Shown here piece after piece: positions 53,243-64,000 of a DNA stretch of 64,000 nucleotides; positions within the stretch are counted from its first letter, which is position 1, and every line of letters starts with the position of its first letter. The stretch comes from Microplitis mediator (taxonomy: Eukaryota > Arthropoda > Insecta > Hymenoptera > Braconidae): NCBI RefSeq assembly GCF_029852145.1, contig NC_079971.1, positions 12,753,697 through 12,817,696 of the forward strand. The letters are read 5' to 3'. The position numbers were made by a program, and so were the translations under genes. The notes under the pieces are model-generated. The model was not told the origin of the DNA, did not search any database, and saw nothing but the letters and a program-made list of their open reading frames with translations.

Positions 53243-54107
53243 TATTCGTGGTTCCCGCCATTTTTTTTATTATTATTCAATTGTTTCATAATAAATGAGA
53301 ATTATGAGTCGTGCACTTTTGGATTTTCCAAATTTTTTCGATTGTCGAAGCGCAAGTTACGACATAACTTTTTTGATCTCGATGAGTCAACCGATTTTCC
53401 AAAGTATTTTCTAGATTATAGAAACACTTTTATAAATAAGTATAACTGAATTTTTTTGTAATGAATGATATTTTGAATATTTTGATAATATTGAATTCTT
53501 TCGACGGAATTTTTACTCAAAAACAAGGTAAATAAAAACCTTTACTAAGATTTTTTTTTATATTCATATTTAACATCGTAGATGAATTTCCATTTTTCTT
53601 TTTTTTATAATTTACGAGAATACGTTTCAGATACAGGGAGCTGAACTTTCGATTAGAATTCTTTAAATTTTTTCGTACCATTGATACTTTATTCAGAATA
53701 ATAAAAAATCCGTGTACATTTAGGCCACGCGCAATAGAAGTAAAACTTTTACAGTCACCCTATGTTAAATTATATCTATACATATAATTTCAGCCGATGG
53801 TTAAGTACAGGACTGGCTGACTACTGCTTAGAGGCTGGGGGTATATTGGTACTCTTACCTTATGTAATTAAAATATCTATAATGGAAAATGCCTAAAAAA
53901 AAATTAATATTGAAAAAGCATTTTTCTATTTTAGTAATTAACTATTAATAGATATGTCTACAATTAAAAATGTTAACAAACACTAAATAATAAAAAAAAA
54001 AATTATACGAATATTTATTTCTCGTCAAATATAAAAATCTAATATTTAAAAGATTATGAACAAAAAAATGTTTGAGCAAATATGTCAATAAACAAATTAT
54101 TGCTAGC
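53243..54107. other. AT-rich flank, no gene seen
   Basis: Short ORFs only; nothing recognised. Confidence 0.4.
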
Positions 54108-54243
54108 ACCCAAGTGGCACAAAAAAAAATTTTTGAGTTTTTGTTGAATTTAAATTAACAATTAGTTAACTCAAATTCTTGATAACAAATTGTTGTTTTA
54201 AATTTAACATAAGGTCAACAATCTTCCTTTGTGCCGCTTGGGT
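54108..54243. mobile_element. 136-bp MITE, ACCCAAGTGGCACAAA termini
   Basis: ACCCAAGTGGCACAAA at the left and TTTGTGCCGCTTGGGT at the right form a 16-bp inverted repeat with one mismatch. A second, inner AT-rich mirrored pair (AACAATTAGTTAACTC, GATAACAAATTGTTG) is weaker. No coding capacity. Confidence 0.7.
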
Positions 54244-54708
54244 ACATTTTTTTACCAGTAATCAAAATCATATTTAAATTTTAAAAAATCGTTGTTGATT
54301 TTATTTACTCATTAAAAAGTTTGTTTTTAGTCATTTCTTCGTTGAATAGTATATTTATACTCAACTTCATTTATTTTTATTTTATTAACAGAGTTTAAGA
54401 TCATGTATGTATATGATTACAAAATTTTTATTCCTTTTTGACCCTTTAATTAAGAAACTATAATATTTGTCGTATTTATTTATTTTATAATAACGAACTC
54501 GTATCGTGAAATTTTAACCAAAAATTTTTTTTTTCTCGAGGCTTCCTTCGTATTGCGAGTGGAAAAAATATATTTGCGTTTATTTTAACACGGCCTTCTA
54601 GTGTTAGTATAACAAAACACCACCCATATACGCTTATACATAGCGCACGCCATTTGTTGCTCACATATATGTATAACTATGTGTCCGTATATTGTAAACT
54701 CTCATGCA
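54244..54708. other. Upstream region of the Pro/Gln-rich gene
   Basis: AT-rich; TATA-like words (CATATATGTATAACT) at 54664-54678, about 35-45 bp before the possible Inr. No separate gene. Confidence 0.35.
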
Positions 54709-54780
54709 TCAGTAACCACTTAGAAGAATTTCATTGTCTCGATAGAAGACGAAGCTAAAAGAAGTTCCTGCAGTGAAATT
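54709..54780 (+). promoter_or_regulatory. Possible Inr and non-coding exon 1
   Basis: TCAGT at 54709-54713 could start transcription. The sequence up to 54780 contains no ATG and ends at a consensus donor GTAAGTAAA (54781). The next acceptor, TTTGTTTCAG, is at 55656. Confidence 0.4.
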
Positions 54781-55692
54781 GTAAGTAAACTAATTGAAAA
54801 TTAATATTTGAAATACAATATTTGCATTTTAACAAGATTTAACATAAAAATAAGTTATATTATTTTTTTTTTTTTACAATTAATTTCATTTTTTTCATCT
54901 TACTTTTTTTTCTCCTCAGATTTTAATGTTTGAAAATCAATAACCTCAATTATCAGACGATTTAATTTTTAATAAATTAATAATTCAAATAATTTAGGAT
55001 AACCTGTGAATTCTAATAATAAATAATTAATAGTATAGAAAATGGAACACTAGTTTTTTATCAATTACACTTTTTTAACCGATTTTAGTAAATTATAGAT
55101 TATTTTAAAATGACCTGAAGTATGGAATAAAGATAGTAAAATATACAATTATAAGAATAAAACAATTAATTTTAAAATGATACTGAAGTTAGCCGACGTG
55201 TAATAATTTTTGGATTTTTTTTTTAACGATACATTATTAAAAAAAAACATTTGAAAAAATTACGACTGTAGTTTTTTCAATTTTCTACATGTGCATATCT
55301 TTAGTATTTGTTTTATTTTGTAATTAATTTGTTAAACAAAAATCCGAAAATTACGAATTGTCTGCTAACTTCAGGATCATATTTTAAAATAAATAATGTT
55401 CACAACTTTTTCCATAATGTCAGTGTAATTTCTTTTTATCATCTTGATAAAAATTATATTACTATTATTATTTCAAAAATAACTATCAAAAGAATATATT
55501 GTCAAATATTATATTGCTACCTGTGGTTGAATTGTGTAGCTATAAAAATTTTAGAAAATTTATTATTAGTATAATTCAGTCAATGCCTTTATTTGTGTGT
55601 TATCGTTTATAATTTTTTTTTTCTATTGTATTTACGTTTTAAAACATTTGTTTCAGAAAATTACGATACCTGATTCTTCGAAGACATTGAAG

Positions 55693-57387
55693 ATGAATTT
55701 GATGAAAAAAAAACAAAAAGGTACATCTTTTTTCTATTTTTTCCATTTTAAACGGGATAATTTCAATAACAAAAAAAATTTTAAGACCACTTTATAACTT
55801 TCTGAACTTTTTGTTTTAATTAAAAATAATTATTTTTCTATACGAATAAATAATCCGTTTATTGATCATGTTTTGGATGATAATTTTCGATAATAATGGA
55901 CAGAAAACGCCAAAATTTGATCATGTTCAATATATATTCGATAAAATCACCTTGAAAAATTCGAAAATATAACTTATTACTATTTTTTTATTCTTAAACT
56001 TCTATAATTTGAATAAATTACGATTTAATACTATTTATGATTTCTAGGAAAAGGGAAAAGGCAACAAGGAGAGTTGTCATCACAACAACTTCGAAGTTCT
56101 AGACGCCTACCAAAAAGTGGCCAAGAAATAAAGCGGAATCGCAGAATACCTCGGAAGAATAACCAGCAGCACCCGGATAATCATGATATTATCGTGAATC
56201 TACCGCCACCACCCGGACAAGTTCACCAGCAAATTCAGGATAATCATGATGTCACCGAGAATGTACCGCCACTACCCGGACAAGTTCACCAGCAGCACCC
56301 AGATATTCGCAATGTCATCTTGAATCCACCGCCGCCACCCGGACAAGTTCACCAGCAGATTCCGGATAATCATGATGTCATCGAGAATGTACCGCCATTA
56401 CCCGGACAAGTTCACCAGCAGCATCCGGATAATCATAATGCCATCGAGAATCCATTGCCGCTACCTGGACAAGTTCACCAACAGCGCCCAGATATTCGCA
56501 ATGTCATCGAGAATCGATTGCCGCTACCTGGTCAAGTTCACCAGCAGCACCCAGATATTCGCAATGTCATCTTGAATCCATTGCCGCTACCTGGTCAAGT
56601 TCACCAGCAGCACCCAGATATTCGCAATGTCATCTTGAATCCACCGCCGCCACCCGGACAAGTTCACCAGCAGCCCCCAGATATTCGCAATATCGTGAAT
56701 CTACCGCCACCACCTGGTCAAGTTCACCAGCATCGGCCGGATAATGACAGTCTCTTTCAACGACCACCGCCCCAGCTTTCAACCCAGTCTTTTTCAGCGC
56801 GTAATTTGTCAACTAACGGTATTGGTGTACCGCTTTCCAAGCGCACTGTGAAAGCGCTGATTAAATTCAACGCTAATTATAAACAACTATTAGCTATTAG
56901 TGAAAAAGAAAAGAAGCAGCAGGAAGAGCTTAAACAGCAGCAAAAACTCGAGCAAAAAACTCAATTAAAACAGAAACAAGAATTAAACCATCAGCTAGAA
57001 TCACAACTGGATCAACCAAGTACCTCAACAACAACATTTTCGCAATCGCAACCTCCGGCATATACCTATGGATCTTTGCCGTATCATCCATACAACTATT
57101 GGCCTCATCCACTGCAACCTTACTATCCGTTTCTAGCTCAACCACGCTATCCTGTTCCACCTCAACCACACTATCCTATTCAACCTCAACAATATCAAGT
57201 AGCTCCTCGTATACAGCATCAATATCCATTAGCTCCTCCTTTACAGCATCAATATCAAATAGCTCCTTCTGTACAGCAACTTTCACAATATCCACTTCCG
57301 GTTCAGAATCTAATCATGTCATACACCAATCCTTATCCATACCCACCCACATATAACTATCCACCAACTTACCATCCTCAAAACTAA
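55693..57387 (+). CDS. Pro/Gln/Tyr-rich repeat protein, host gene (exons 55693-55720 and 56048-57387)
   Basis: The first ATG of the predicted mRNA is at 55693. The donor GTACAT at 55721 and the acceptor TTTCTAG at 56047 join in frame, giving about 455 residues. The basic Lys-rich N-terminus (MKKKQKGKGKRQQ) could be a nuclear signal. Then come nine copies of a 21-residue repeat around PPGQVHQQ, then a Gln/Lys coiled-coil-like stretch, then a Pro/Tyr/Gln-rich tail with QHQYPLAP-type repeats. No enzyme domain and no signal peptide seen. AATAAA at 57519. Function unknown; low-complexity proteins of this style occur among RNA-binding, silk/cement and venom-associated proteins, and I cannot choose between them. 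Confidence 0.6.
56200..56740 (+). repeat. 63-bp coding minisatellite
   Basis: CCCGGACAAGTTCACCAGCA or close variants recur nine times every 60-63 bp, encoding the 21-aa repeat. Units alternate between two forms (DNHDV and DIRNV), which suggests duplication in pairs. Confidence 0.85.
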
Positions 57388-57518
57388 AGATTACCAAAAT
57401 TTCAAATTACCCAAAAACTCGTTCATTGATATTAATTATCATTATTGTTTTATTCTAATGTTTATATTAATTTCTATAGAAAAAAATATATTGTGTAATA
57501 ATTACTTAAAAATATTAT

Positions 57519-57524
57519 AATAAA
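57519..57524 (+). terminator. Poly(A) signal of the Pro/Gln-rich gene
   Basis: AATAAA 132 bp after the stop codon, followed by A-rich sequence. Confidence 0.45.
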
Positions 57525-57783
57525 AAAAAACCAAAATAATTAATTTAAAAAAAAAAATGGACTGAAATTTGTCTTTATTTATAATTTAAGTATTAAAAAA
57601 AATAGTAGCAGAAATATACACTCCAGTAACAATTTAATTATGTACACAAAGTTCAACTTTATGAATAATTTCGAATAATTTACCCCAACTACTTTACGTG
57701 CAAATTAATTTTTATTTTTACCTCCTCAGCAATTAAAGACAATCAAAGCCACTCTAAGCAGCCTAAATTAATTTTTAAATAAT
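57525..57783. other. Short intergenic stretch
   Basis: AT-rich, no ORF. Confidence 0.4.
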
Positions 57784-57815
57784 TATTTATTTTATTTATT
57801 TATTTATTTATTTAA
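57784..57815 (-). repeat. TAAA-type 3' tail of the LINE
   Basis: About seven repeats of a 4-bp unit (TTTA on the plus strand) mark the 3' end; such tetranucleotide tails are usual for several LINE clades. Confidence 0.7.
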
Positions 57816-57927
57816 GTGATTTATAAGAAATTAACTTTGATACACTTTCGTTGATTCGACTCATGTTAATCGAGCTAATTACAGTGCAAAAAGAGGGAAG
57901 TAAGTACAGAAATTACAAAAGAAACTG

Positions 57928-60900
57928 TTAGGTAAGTTGGGAGATAATTTTTGTGCATTCCTTGAAGAAATAAAATAGTGATTTAGAGCCTCTTAAGGAT
58001 TGGTCATCCAGAATAGTGAGAATCTTCAGTTTATCGTTTGTTTCCGTTGGCGACAATTCGAGAAATTTTTCGCGGGGTTTGTTGAAGTACGAGCATTTTA
58101 GAATAATGTGCTCTACTGTTTCTGCCTCAAGATTATAGCAGTAATGGCATGGCTGAGTCGGTAACAGTTTGAGATAATAATGGTTGGCAGAGATGTTGCA
58201 TGAGAAGTAGTTAGCTAATCTGACTTGCGCCTTCGTTATGGCGATAGCGTGTGGACAGTTGGTTAGATACAACGGTGTGGTGCCTTTAAGGGGTCTCGGT
58301 ATCATGAATTGGCATGCCTTCGATTCAACATATCTCATCAAGTCCTTTTGCCTCAAATAGGAGCGGTATTTATCAAGAATTCTTAGCTTGTGTTTAGTCC
58401 AATGTTCTGCTGATAAATTGTCGAGAAGTTTTTCTTCGGATATAGTTGCTAGCATTTCTTTAAGTTGTTGGGTCCAGTTTAGCTTGTTGGAGTTGAGGGG
58501 AGTACTGTTCAGGTGAATGAGTCGGAAGAGACAGATTTTGGGAAGCCTGTGGGCCTTCATTTGCAGTATCTTTATAATCCAGTTGTACGCAGCTGCAAAG
58601 ATATCATGGCAGATGTGAGTGAGGTTCAGCTCCAAACGTAGGTCATAGTTAGGTGTGCAACTCGGGAGATGTAATAAGCGTTTGTAAAAATATAAGTGCG
58701 ATGTTTCTAGTTTTTCATAGTTTTCTGCTCTGAGGCACCAAAAATGTGCAAGGTACAGTAGCGTGGAGCGTGCGATGCTATTAAATAGCTTATTTTTACC
58801 GGCCCAGGAGTCAGCTTTTAAACGAGAAAGAATGGCTAGAACCGTACCAGTGGCTTGCCTACCTCGTCTGGATGCTTCTGTTGTTGCCAGATTACCCTGG
58901 ACAGTGCTGGAGAATGGGACTCCGAGGTACACGTAGGATTTGACCACCTCAATTACTGACTCCTTGTATACGAAGCCAGTGTCTTTCTGTCTCATTCTGC
59001 CTGATGTTCTGCAAATCAGAATTTTTGTCTTATTGACGTTCACTGTGAGGCTGTTAGCATCACAGTATTCCTCAAGTAAACGCAGTATTCGTTTTAAGAT
59101 AACAGCGGAACGAGCGAGCACCACTATGTCGTCTGCGTAGAGGAGCAAGAGAAGCTCATGTATGTCTCCTAGGCTCAGACCTTCAATTCCACGCTTCTTA
59201 AAGAAGGGCACCAGGTCGCCAAGGTACAAAATGAATAGGAGAGGGCTTAGTATGTCTCCCTGTAGCACGCCTTCGGTAATTTCAGTGGGCTCCGATAGCA
59301 GGCCGTCACTTTTGACGTACATCATCAACTTTCCATAGAGGTTTCTTAAAATTCGAATGAATTTGAAACTTGCCCCGATATCTGCAAGTTTAGCCCAAAG
59401 TTTGTCGTGAGGAACTGAGTCGAAGGCTCGTTTGAAGTCAATGAATAATGCGTAAACTGAAGATCCCTCGAAGCGTAATTGCATCTGAAGAGTAGCCTGG
59501 AGCAAGAAGACGTTATCGGAACATCCTCGGCCTTCACGAAAACCGGCCTGTTCTTCCGGGATTAACTTCTCGTCTTCTGCCCATTTTCTTAATCTATTAT
59601 ATAGCATTCGGGTGAATAATTTGACTATAGAGTTAATCAAAGCAATGCCTCTGTAGTTGTTTGGGTCCGAGGAGTCGCCCTTCTTGTGTAACATGAACAT
59701 CATGACTGTAGCCCAATCATCTGGTACCGATTCAGTTTCAAGTACTCTATTAAAAAAGTTCAAAATGTACAATATCCAGTTGTGTGGGATTTCTTTTAAG
59801 AAATCGTTACTAATTGTGTCGAAACTGGGTGACTTGCCAGCTTTACAGCTTTTGAGACTTGTAAGAAGCTCTTCGATAGTAAATTCTTTGTCTAGTGTAG
59901 GGTGTGGTGTATCTGGCAGGTGTAGGGTTGAGGTGATGTGGGGTGGGTATATGTTCGAGAAAAAACAGCACCACGTATCCAAGGAGACATTATTGTTGTT
60001 AAGGTTGAAACCTTTGACTAGCTTTATGGTGCTCCAAAATTCAGTTGGATTTCTGACGTTGGCGAATTTCCTGGAGAGGTTTTCCTGGTATTGTTTAGCC
60101 TTTAGCTTGATCAACGCAGTATATTCTTTTTTTGATTGGAAGTAGCAAGGCCAGAGTAGTGAGTCTTGACCCCCGAGCTTGCAGTGGTTAAGTAGGGCAA
60201 TGGTTGACTGTTTCTTCATTTTACATTCATTATCGAACCACGGTTTGGAGCGCGGGTTTCGGTGCTTGTTACTTGGACGGGCGCTGACATACATGTTTGA
60301 GAGAGAGGCTGAGGTTGCGATAGCGACGCAAAGAGAGCGGTGTAAGGAGTCGGTTGAGGCGTTTTTGAAATCCTGTGAGACGAGTGGTGACCATCGCATA
60401 TTTTCTTGAAATACTTTCGCAAATCGGGGGTTCCATTTCAACCCAATAGGAGCTGAGTTGGTAGATGAGAGCTGCTCGGGTTCAGGAGTGTACAAAGTGG
60501 TAGTCAGTGGGAAGTGATCCGAGCTAGTAATGAAGTAATCAATCTGCATATCATTCAACGCGCTAGTGCTCAGAGTATTGATCCAGACCAGATCAACCGT
60601 ACTTCTTCCAATGCTGCTGCTAAATGTAAATCCACCTGGACAATCACTTGGCGTGCGCCCGTTCAGGAGAATAAAACTGTTGCTACACATAAAATCTATC
60701 AGAAGTTGTCCTTGGTGGTTCGATGAGGAGTCAAAGACAGTTCTTGTTTCTCTAAGGACAGACGATTCCACAATTTCAGGGTCTATGGATAAGAATTTAC
60801 CAACTCGAGCATTGAAGTCCCCGCCAATAATTATGGCATCGTAATCCTCATTATGGAAAATATTGTTTAAGACTATTTGTAGAGATTCGAGGACAGTTGC

Positions 60901-61203
60901 GATGTTCTTCATTTCTGGCTTAAGGTAAACAGATCCAACGATAATTTTGCAACCTCGCAAAAGGCACTTGTGAAAAATCCAATTGTCAGATAGGTTTAAA
61001 ACAGAGTAATTGTAGTGTTGGTTGATTAGAGTAAGCAAGCCTCCACTTGTTCTACCTGGTAGCTTTTGTTTAGTCGCTGGTGAGCATATACTGGCCCAGT
61101 TACGAAAAAGAGGTGGTAAGCGAATATTAGACGAGGTTTCCCAAGTTTCTGATACACAAAAAATATCCCCATCGAAAGATTCAATTTCATGTAAGTTTCT
61201 CAT
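57928..61203 (-). CDS. LINE ORF2: endonuclease and reverse transcriptase
   Basis: 1091 codons from the ATG at 61203. Endonuclease motifs: SETWE (about residue 18), GGDFNARVG (about 125), SSDHFPL (about 225). RT motifs: FREGRGCSDN, IDFKRAFDSV, and catalytic YADDIVVLA near residue 690. C-terminal CHYCYNLEAETVEHIILKC zinc-like motif at about 1018-1036. The frame is open upstream past 61310 and the first endonuclease strand (LTFWNAHG, with the conserved Asn) lies before this ATG. The functional start is therefore probably upstream, by +1 shifting or re-initiation from ORF1. Confidence 0.9.
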   Translation of the reverse strand: MRNLHEIESFDGDIFCVSETWETSSNIRLPPLFRNWASICSPATKQKLPGRTSGGLLTLINQHYNYSVLNLSDNWIFHKCLLRGCKIIVGSVYLKPEMKNIATVLESLQIVLNNIFHNEDYDAIIIGGDFNARVGKFLSIDPEIVESSVLRETRTVFDSSSNHQGQLLIDFMCSNSFILLNGRTPSDCPGGFTFSSSIGRSTVDLVWINTLSTSALNDMQIDYFITSSDHFPLTTTLYTPEPEQLSSTNSAPIGLKWNPRFAKVFQENMRWSPLVSQDFKNASTDSLHRSLCVAIATSASLSNMYVSARPSNKHRNPRSKPWFDNECKMKKQSTIALLNHCKLGGQDSLLWPCYFQSKKEYTALIKLKAKQYQENLSRKFANVRNPTEFWSTIKLVKGFNLNNNNVSLDTWCCFFSNIYPPHITSTLHLPDTPHPTLDKEFTIEELLTSLKSCKAGKSPSFDTISNDFLKEIPHNWILYILNFFNRVLETESVPDDWATVMMFMLHKKGDSSDPNNYRGIALINSIVKLFTRMLYNRLRKWAEDEKLIPEEQAGFREGRGCSDNVFLLQATLQMQLRFEGSSVYALFIDFKRAFDSVPHDKLWAKLADIGASFKFIRILRNLYGKLMMYVKSDGLLSEPTEITEGVLQGDILSPLLFILYLGDLVPFFKKRGIEGLSLGDIHELLLLLYADDIVVLARSAVILKRILRLLEEYCDANSLTVNVNKTKILICRTSGRMRQKDTGFVYKESVIEVVKSYVYLGVPFSSTVQGNLATTEASRRGRQATGTVLAILSRLKADSWAGKNKLFNSIARSTLLYLAHFWCLRAENYEKLETSHLYFYKRLLHLPSCTPNYDLRLELNLTHICHDIFAAAYNWIIKILQMKAHRLPKICLFRLIHLNSTPLNSNKLNWTQQLKEMLATISEEKLLDNLSAEHWTKHKLRILDKYRSYLRQKDLMRYVESKACQFMIPRPLKGTTPLYLTNCPHAIAITKAQVRLANYFSCNISANHYYLKLLPTQPCHYCYNLEAETVEHIILKCSYFNKPREKFLELSPTETNDKLKILTILDDQSLRGSKSLFYFFKECTKIISQLT

Positions 61204-61264
61204 TCCATGAGCGTTCCAGAAAGTTAGCTTGATGAGTTTTAAGGTACTGTGTGAGTCGGCTGGA

Positions 61265-62548
61265 TTATTGAGAGTGCTGCTGAAATCGCTGAAGTTGCTG
61301 TTGGATGTCCATGGCTTCTGTTGGAAAAGGAGTAGAGAATTCCTCTATTACTGCCTTGCTACTGGGTGCATTTGAGTTAGGGGTAGAGCATAAAACTAAA
61401 GATTGTGAATTCAGGTCGTATTTGTATCCAACTCCGTCAACGAAGATTCTTAAGTGGCCAAATTTGACTTTTTTACCACTTTCTCTCAGGGACTTCGCTT
61501 CGATGCGTAGTTTATTCTCCATTTTCTCCTCTTCTGGTGTAAGGTCGTGCCCAATATAAACTGGCACCTTAAGATCTTTTTTTTTCATCATAATTGTTTT
61601 TTTAACGTTAATATCTTTTAGCGTGGCTTTAATGAAGGGTTTGCGCTTGCCAATCAGACGAGCGTCTAAAACGGAGTTATCTAATTTAAAGTGAGTCGAG
61701 ATGAATTCATTCAGCTTGAGGACTACATTCGACTGATCTGAAACTAAGCCTTTTACTATTATATTATTTTTCCTGAGATGTTTTTCAAAAGAGGAAATAC
61801 TGGCCTGAATTATACGCTTTTCTAATACATCAAGGTTGCTGGGAGATGGCGCACTTGCTGCGTTTGATGACACCGGACCATTAGAGCAAGAACCTAATTC
61901 AAGCATCGTGACTCTAGCTTTTATGTCTTCCAATTGTTTTTTGAGTTCTGCGTTCTCAGCTTCCAATTTGGCAGAATGGGCGGCCAGCTGTCTTGCATTT
62001 TCCTCTCTGGACGCAGTGATCTCGGAGAGAACTTCCTCTTTCATACAGTCTCTCGCTTTATTGTCCTCTGTTCTCCATTTTTGTAGTGTTTCCAAGACTT
62101 CGGAGAGAGTGTTTGCTGGAGTGGTCAAAGCCATGGTTGAGGCCACTGTTGAAACGTGAGTATTAAGCTTGGAGATGAGGGCAGTGTGTGCGGAAGATAT
62201 CACAGCTCGGGGTAAAGATGGTGAAGAAGAGGATGAGCGTTGGTACTTCTGTGGAGGTGAGCTCAGATCTGGTGAGGTGGTTTTCGAATTATTCTTAGAG
62301 ATATCTGGCTGAAAGTAGTCGGTGATTGCGTTAACTTTCTTAGGATGGTCTTGTTGTAAAGTTAATGCCTTCCAGGGGCGGCCTCTTTTACGTGAGCGGG
62401 AATCAGAACCCGGAATAGATTTTTTATTAGACGGAGTGCCAGTGAAATGAAAAGTAAATTCAGGGGCTAGTGGGTCCAAACCTTGAGGATCTGTAATAAT
62501 GCTGGATACGTTCTTAATATCGTCAGAGCCTGGTAGCTCGCTATCCAT
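61265..62548 (-). CDS. LINE ORF1 (coiled coil plus RRM-like RNA-binding protein)
   Basis: 427 codons. N-terminal region rich in Ser/Pro and basic residues, with RSRKRGRPWK. A coiled coil lies at about 145-215 (Glu/Lys/Leu heptads). A C-terminal RRM-like domain begins at NNIIVKGL (about 265). This is the L1-ORF1p-like layout: trimeric chaperone that coats LINE RNA. The last codons overlap the open frame of ORF2. Confidence 0.8.
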   Translation of the reverse strand: MDSELPGSDDIKNVSSIITDPQGLDPLAPEFTFHFTGTPSNKKSIPGSDSRSRKRGRPWKALTLQQDHPKKVNAITDYFQPDISKNNSKTTSPDLSSPPQKYQRSSSSSPSLPRAVISSAHTALISKLNTHVSTVASTMALTTPANTLSEVLETLQKWRTEDNKARDCMKEEVLSEITASREENARQLAAHSAKLEAENAELKKQLEDIKARVTMLELGSCSNGPVSSNAASAPSPSNLDVLEKRIIQASISSFEKHLRKNNIIVKGLVSDQSNVVLKLNEFISTHFKLDNSVLDARLIGKRKPFIKATLKDINVKKTIMMKKKDLKVPVYIGHDLTPEEEKMENKLRIEAKSLRESGKKVKFGHLRIFVDGVGYKYDLNSQSLVLCSTPNSNAPSSKAVIEEFSTPFPTEAMDIQQQLQRFQQHSQ

Positions 62549-62600
62549 AACCTCGGTTTGCTGTGCTTAACCTCACATCTCACCACGTGCCAGTCATAAC

Positions 62601-64000
62601 TTCTATTTTTGTCACTTGAAACTGTAGAAGATTTTTACTGTATGCCCAGTAGGAGGTTAAGAAAAGGAAGAAAAAGAAAAAAACGAAAAAAAAAACTCAG
62701 TTAAACGGGTTTAAAACACAATTAATAACAATTAATAAAAAAGACAAGAATAAGTGCGACCGAACTCATTTTTAAATAATTATTACGCATGAATAACCTA
62801 TTCTCAAATAATATTTTTAAACTATTTGAGGCATTCGCAGAGAGTGATACCCTTCACTTTAAAAAATATGCGATGACTTTCAAATGTCTAAATCGTATTA
62901 AAATTTTATTAATTAATTAAGAGAAACTTTAATTGAAAGAAAGAAAATGTAGTTGCAATTTCGTCAAGGTATAGGTTTGAAAACAAAAATTTGCAGTTGT
63001 TATCATTTAGAAGTAAATAAAAATTTATTGAATAAATTTTGGCCTACAAAAGTTCAAAATTCGAGTCATTAAATTAACTTAAAGATTTTACTGGAATTAA
63101 TTTTAAAAATTTCGTTTAACTCACAATTGATATCAATTGGAAAAAAATTGTTTTTAATATCTATATCTCAGCACAATTGCAACTACGCTCTCCTTCTTTC
63201 AATTAACGCTTTTTTTATTTTTTATTTTTTTATTAATTGACAAAATTTAAATACACTTATAGCAGTTGAAAGTCATTGAATATTTTTAATAACTGGAAGT
63301 GGGGCACCGTATAAGAATGGCCTTAACGCGACGAATAATTGTTATTGTTGACACCTTAACAATAAAAGACAGTGACAGTCCCACCAGATACCCTGGATTC
63401 ACTATTCTAATATTTTTACGCATAATTAGTAAATAAAAATACTTCAATAAATTTTTCAACCAGCTAAAATCATCATTATAATTAATAATCATTTTGAGGT
63501 TAAACTCATAGATACTCAGTAAAAACCTATCGAAAATAAAAAAAAAAACAAGTTAAGCGCTTGCCCGTCCTACTAAAATGATAACAAAAGAGAGGGGAAG
63601 TATCACTTGTCAAAACTTGTTCCATCCGTAATGATGGCGTCGGAAAATTAAAAAGTTGGTTCAATTAAATATATAATAAATAAGCTGAAATAAACCATCG
63701 CGTTAAATAAATAAAGTATAAATACAGTGACAAAAGGATAAAATTTTATAGAAATTAATGTAAGTACAGCATATAAATAATTTAAATATAAACAAAAGTT
63801 AACCTTCAAATAGAATAAATATAAGCAAGTGATTGATTGAGTACTAATTATTATAGGTAATTACATGGACGGAAATTAGAATCAACTCAAACAACTAAGA
63901 CAAAAAATTAAACTTCGGGTAAGAAAGAAAATTATGCAACTTGCCGTGATAAAATTTACAAAACAAATCTTTCATTAGGCTAACAATCATGAAGACAAGA
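62601..64000. other. AT-rich flank at the right edge, no gene seen
   Basis: Only short ORFs, none with recognisable content. The LINE 5' UTR may extend a little way into it. Confidence 0.4.

Larger units (their letters stand above)
57784..62600 (-). mobile_element. Two-ORF non-LTR retrotransposon (LINE)
   Basis: ORF1 (62548-61265), ORF2 (61203-57928), a 3' UTR of about 110 bp and a tail of AAAT/TAAA units (57815-57784). Both ORFs are intact. The apurinic-type endonuclease, single RT and C-terminal CCHC-like motif place it broadly with the Jockey/CR1/I-type LINEs; I cannot fix the clade. The 5' end is not defined by the sequence. No target duplication was found. Confidence 0.85.

Noticed and set aside
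57928..62548. Host endonuclease/reverse transcriptase gene or telomerase
   Set aside because: Two-ORF layout, APE-type endonuclease and tetranucleotide tail identify a LINE.

Overview
The window looks like AT-rich insect chromosomal DNA. Short GT-AG introns, arthropod Inr (TCAGT) sites and insect-type Ty3/gypsy, BEL/Pao, Mutator-like and non-LTR elements support this. A parasitoid hymenopteran is my best guess, from the style of the repeats only. Transposable elements fill most of the 64 kb, and only one locus (54.7-57.5 kb) looks like an ordinary host gene.

Layout. (1) <1-17.9 kb, minus strand: an env-bearing Ty3/gypsy element (element 1). It has an 1844-bp 5' LTR, a PBS identical to a tRNA-Pro complement, gag-pro, pol, env and an extra Cys-rich ORF beyond env. 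Two point stops break it, and a complete BEL/Pao element (3492-10556, 5-bp duplication AGCTG) sits in its integrase. (2) 19.4-21.3 kb: two non-autonomous DNA transposons with clear inverted termini. (3) 22185-39751, plus strand: a complete 17,567-bp gypsy-class element (element 2) with 4-bp duplication GGCT. Its LTRs are about 3.87 kb, nearly identical, and each carries a 119-aa ORF. It has gag, pol and env intact, and pol contains a 66-bp minisatellite of regularly spaced hairpins. (4) 40.6-41.1 kb: palindromic repeats. (5) 42.85-48.2 kb: a Mutator-like transposase gene fused to a YqaJ-type nuclease module and a Ulp1-type cysteine protease, broken by small frameshifts. (6) 49-54.3 kb: foldback elements, a 1.5-kb inverted-terminus element with a tRNA-like sequence and a 43-bp minisatellite, a solo LTR and a small MITE. 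(7) 54.7-57.5 kb: a three-exon gene for a repeat-rich Pro/Gln/Tyr protein. (8) 57.8-62.6 kb, minus strand: a two-ORF non-LTR retrotransposon with a TAAA-type tail.

How the parts work together. Both gypsy elements place a GTAAGT splice donor about 120 bp inside the 3' edge of the LTR, just ahead of an AATAAA. Element 2 has a matching acceptor before env, which predicts a retrovirus-like spliced env mRNA. The near-identical LTRs of element 2 and of the BEL element indicate recent insertion. Several apparent frameshifts look like single-base losses next to short homopolymers and may be assembly errors. The observations most worth follow-up are the hairpin array in pol, the transposase-nuclease-protease fusion, the giant coding LTR, and a strand-specific CGCT excess along the whole BEL element.
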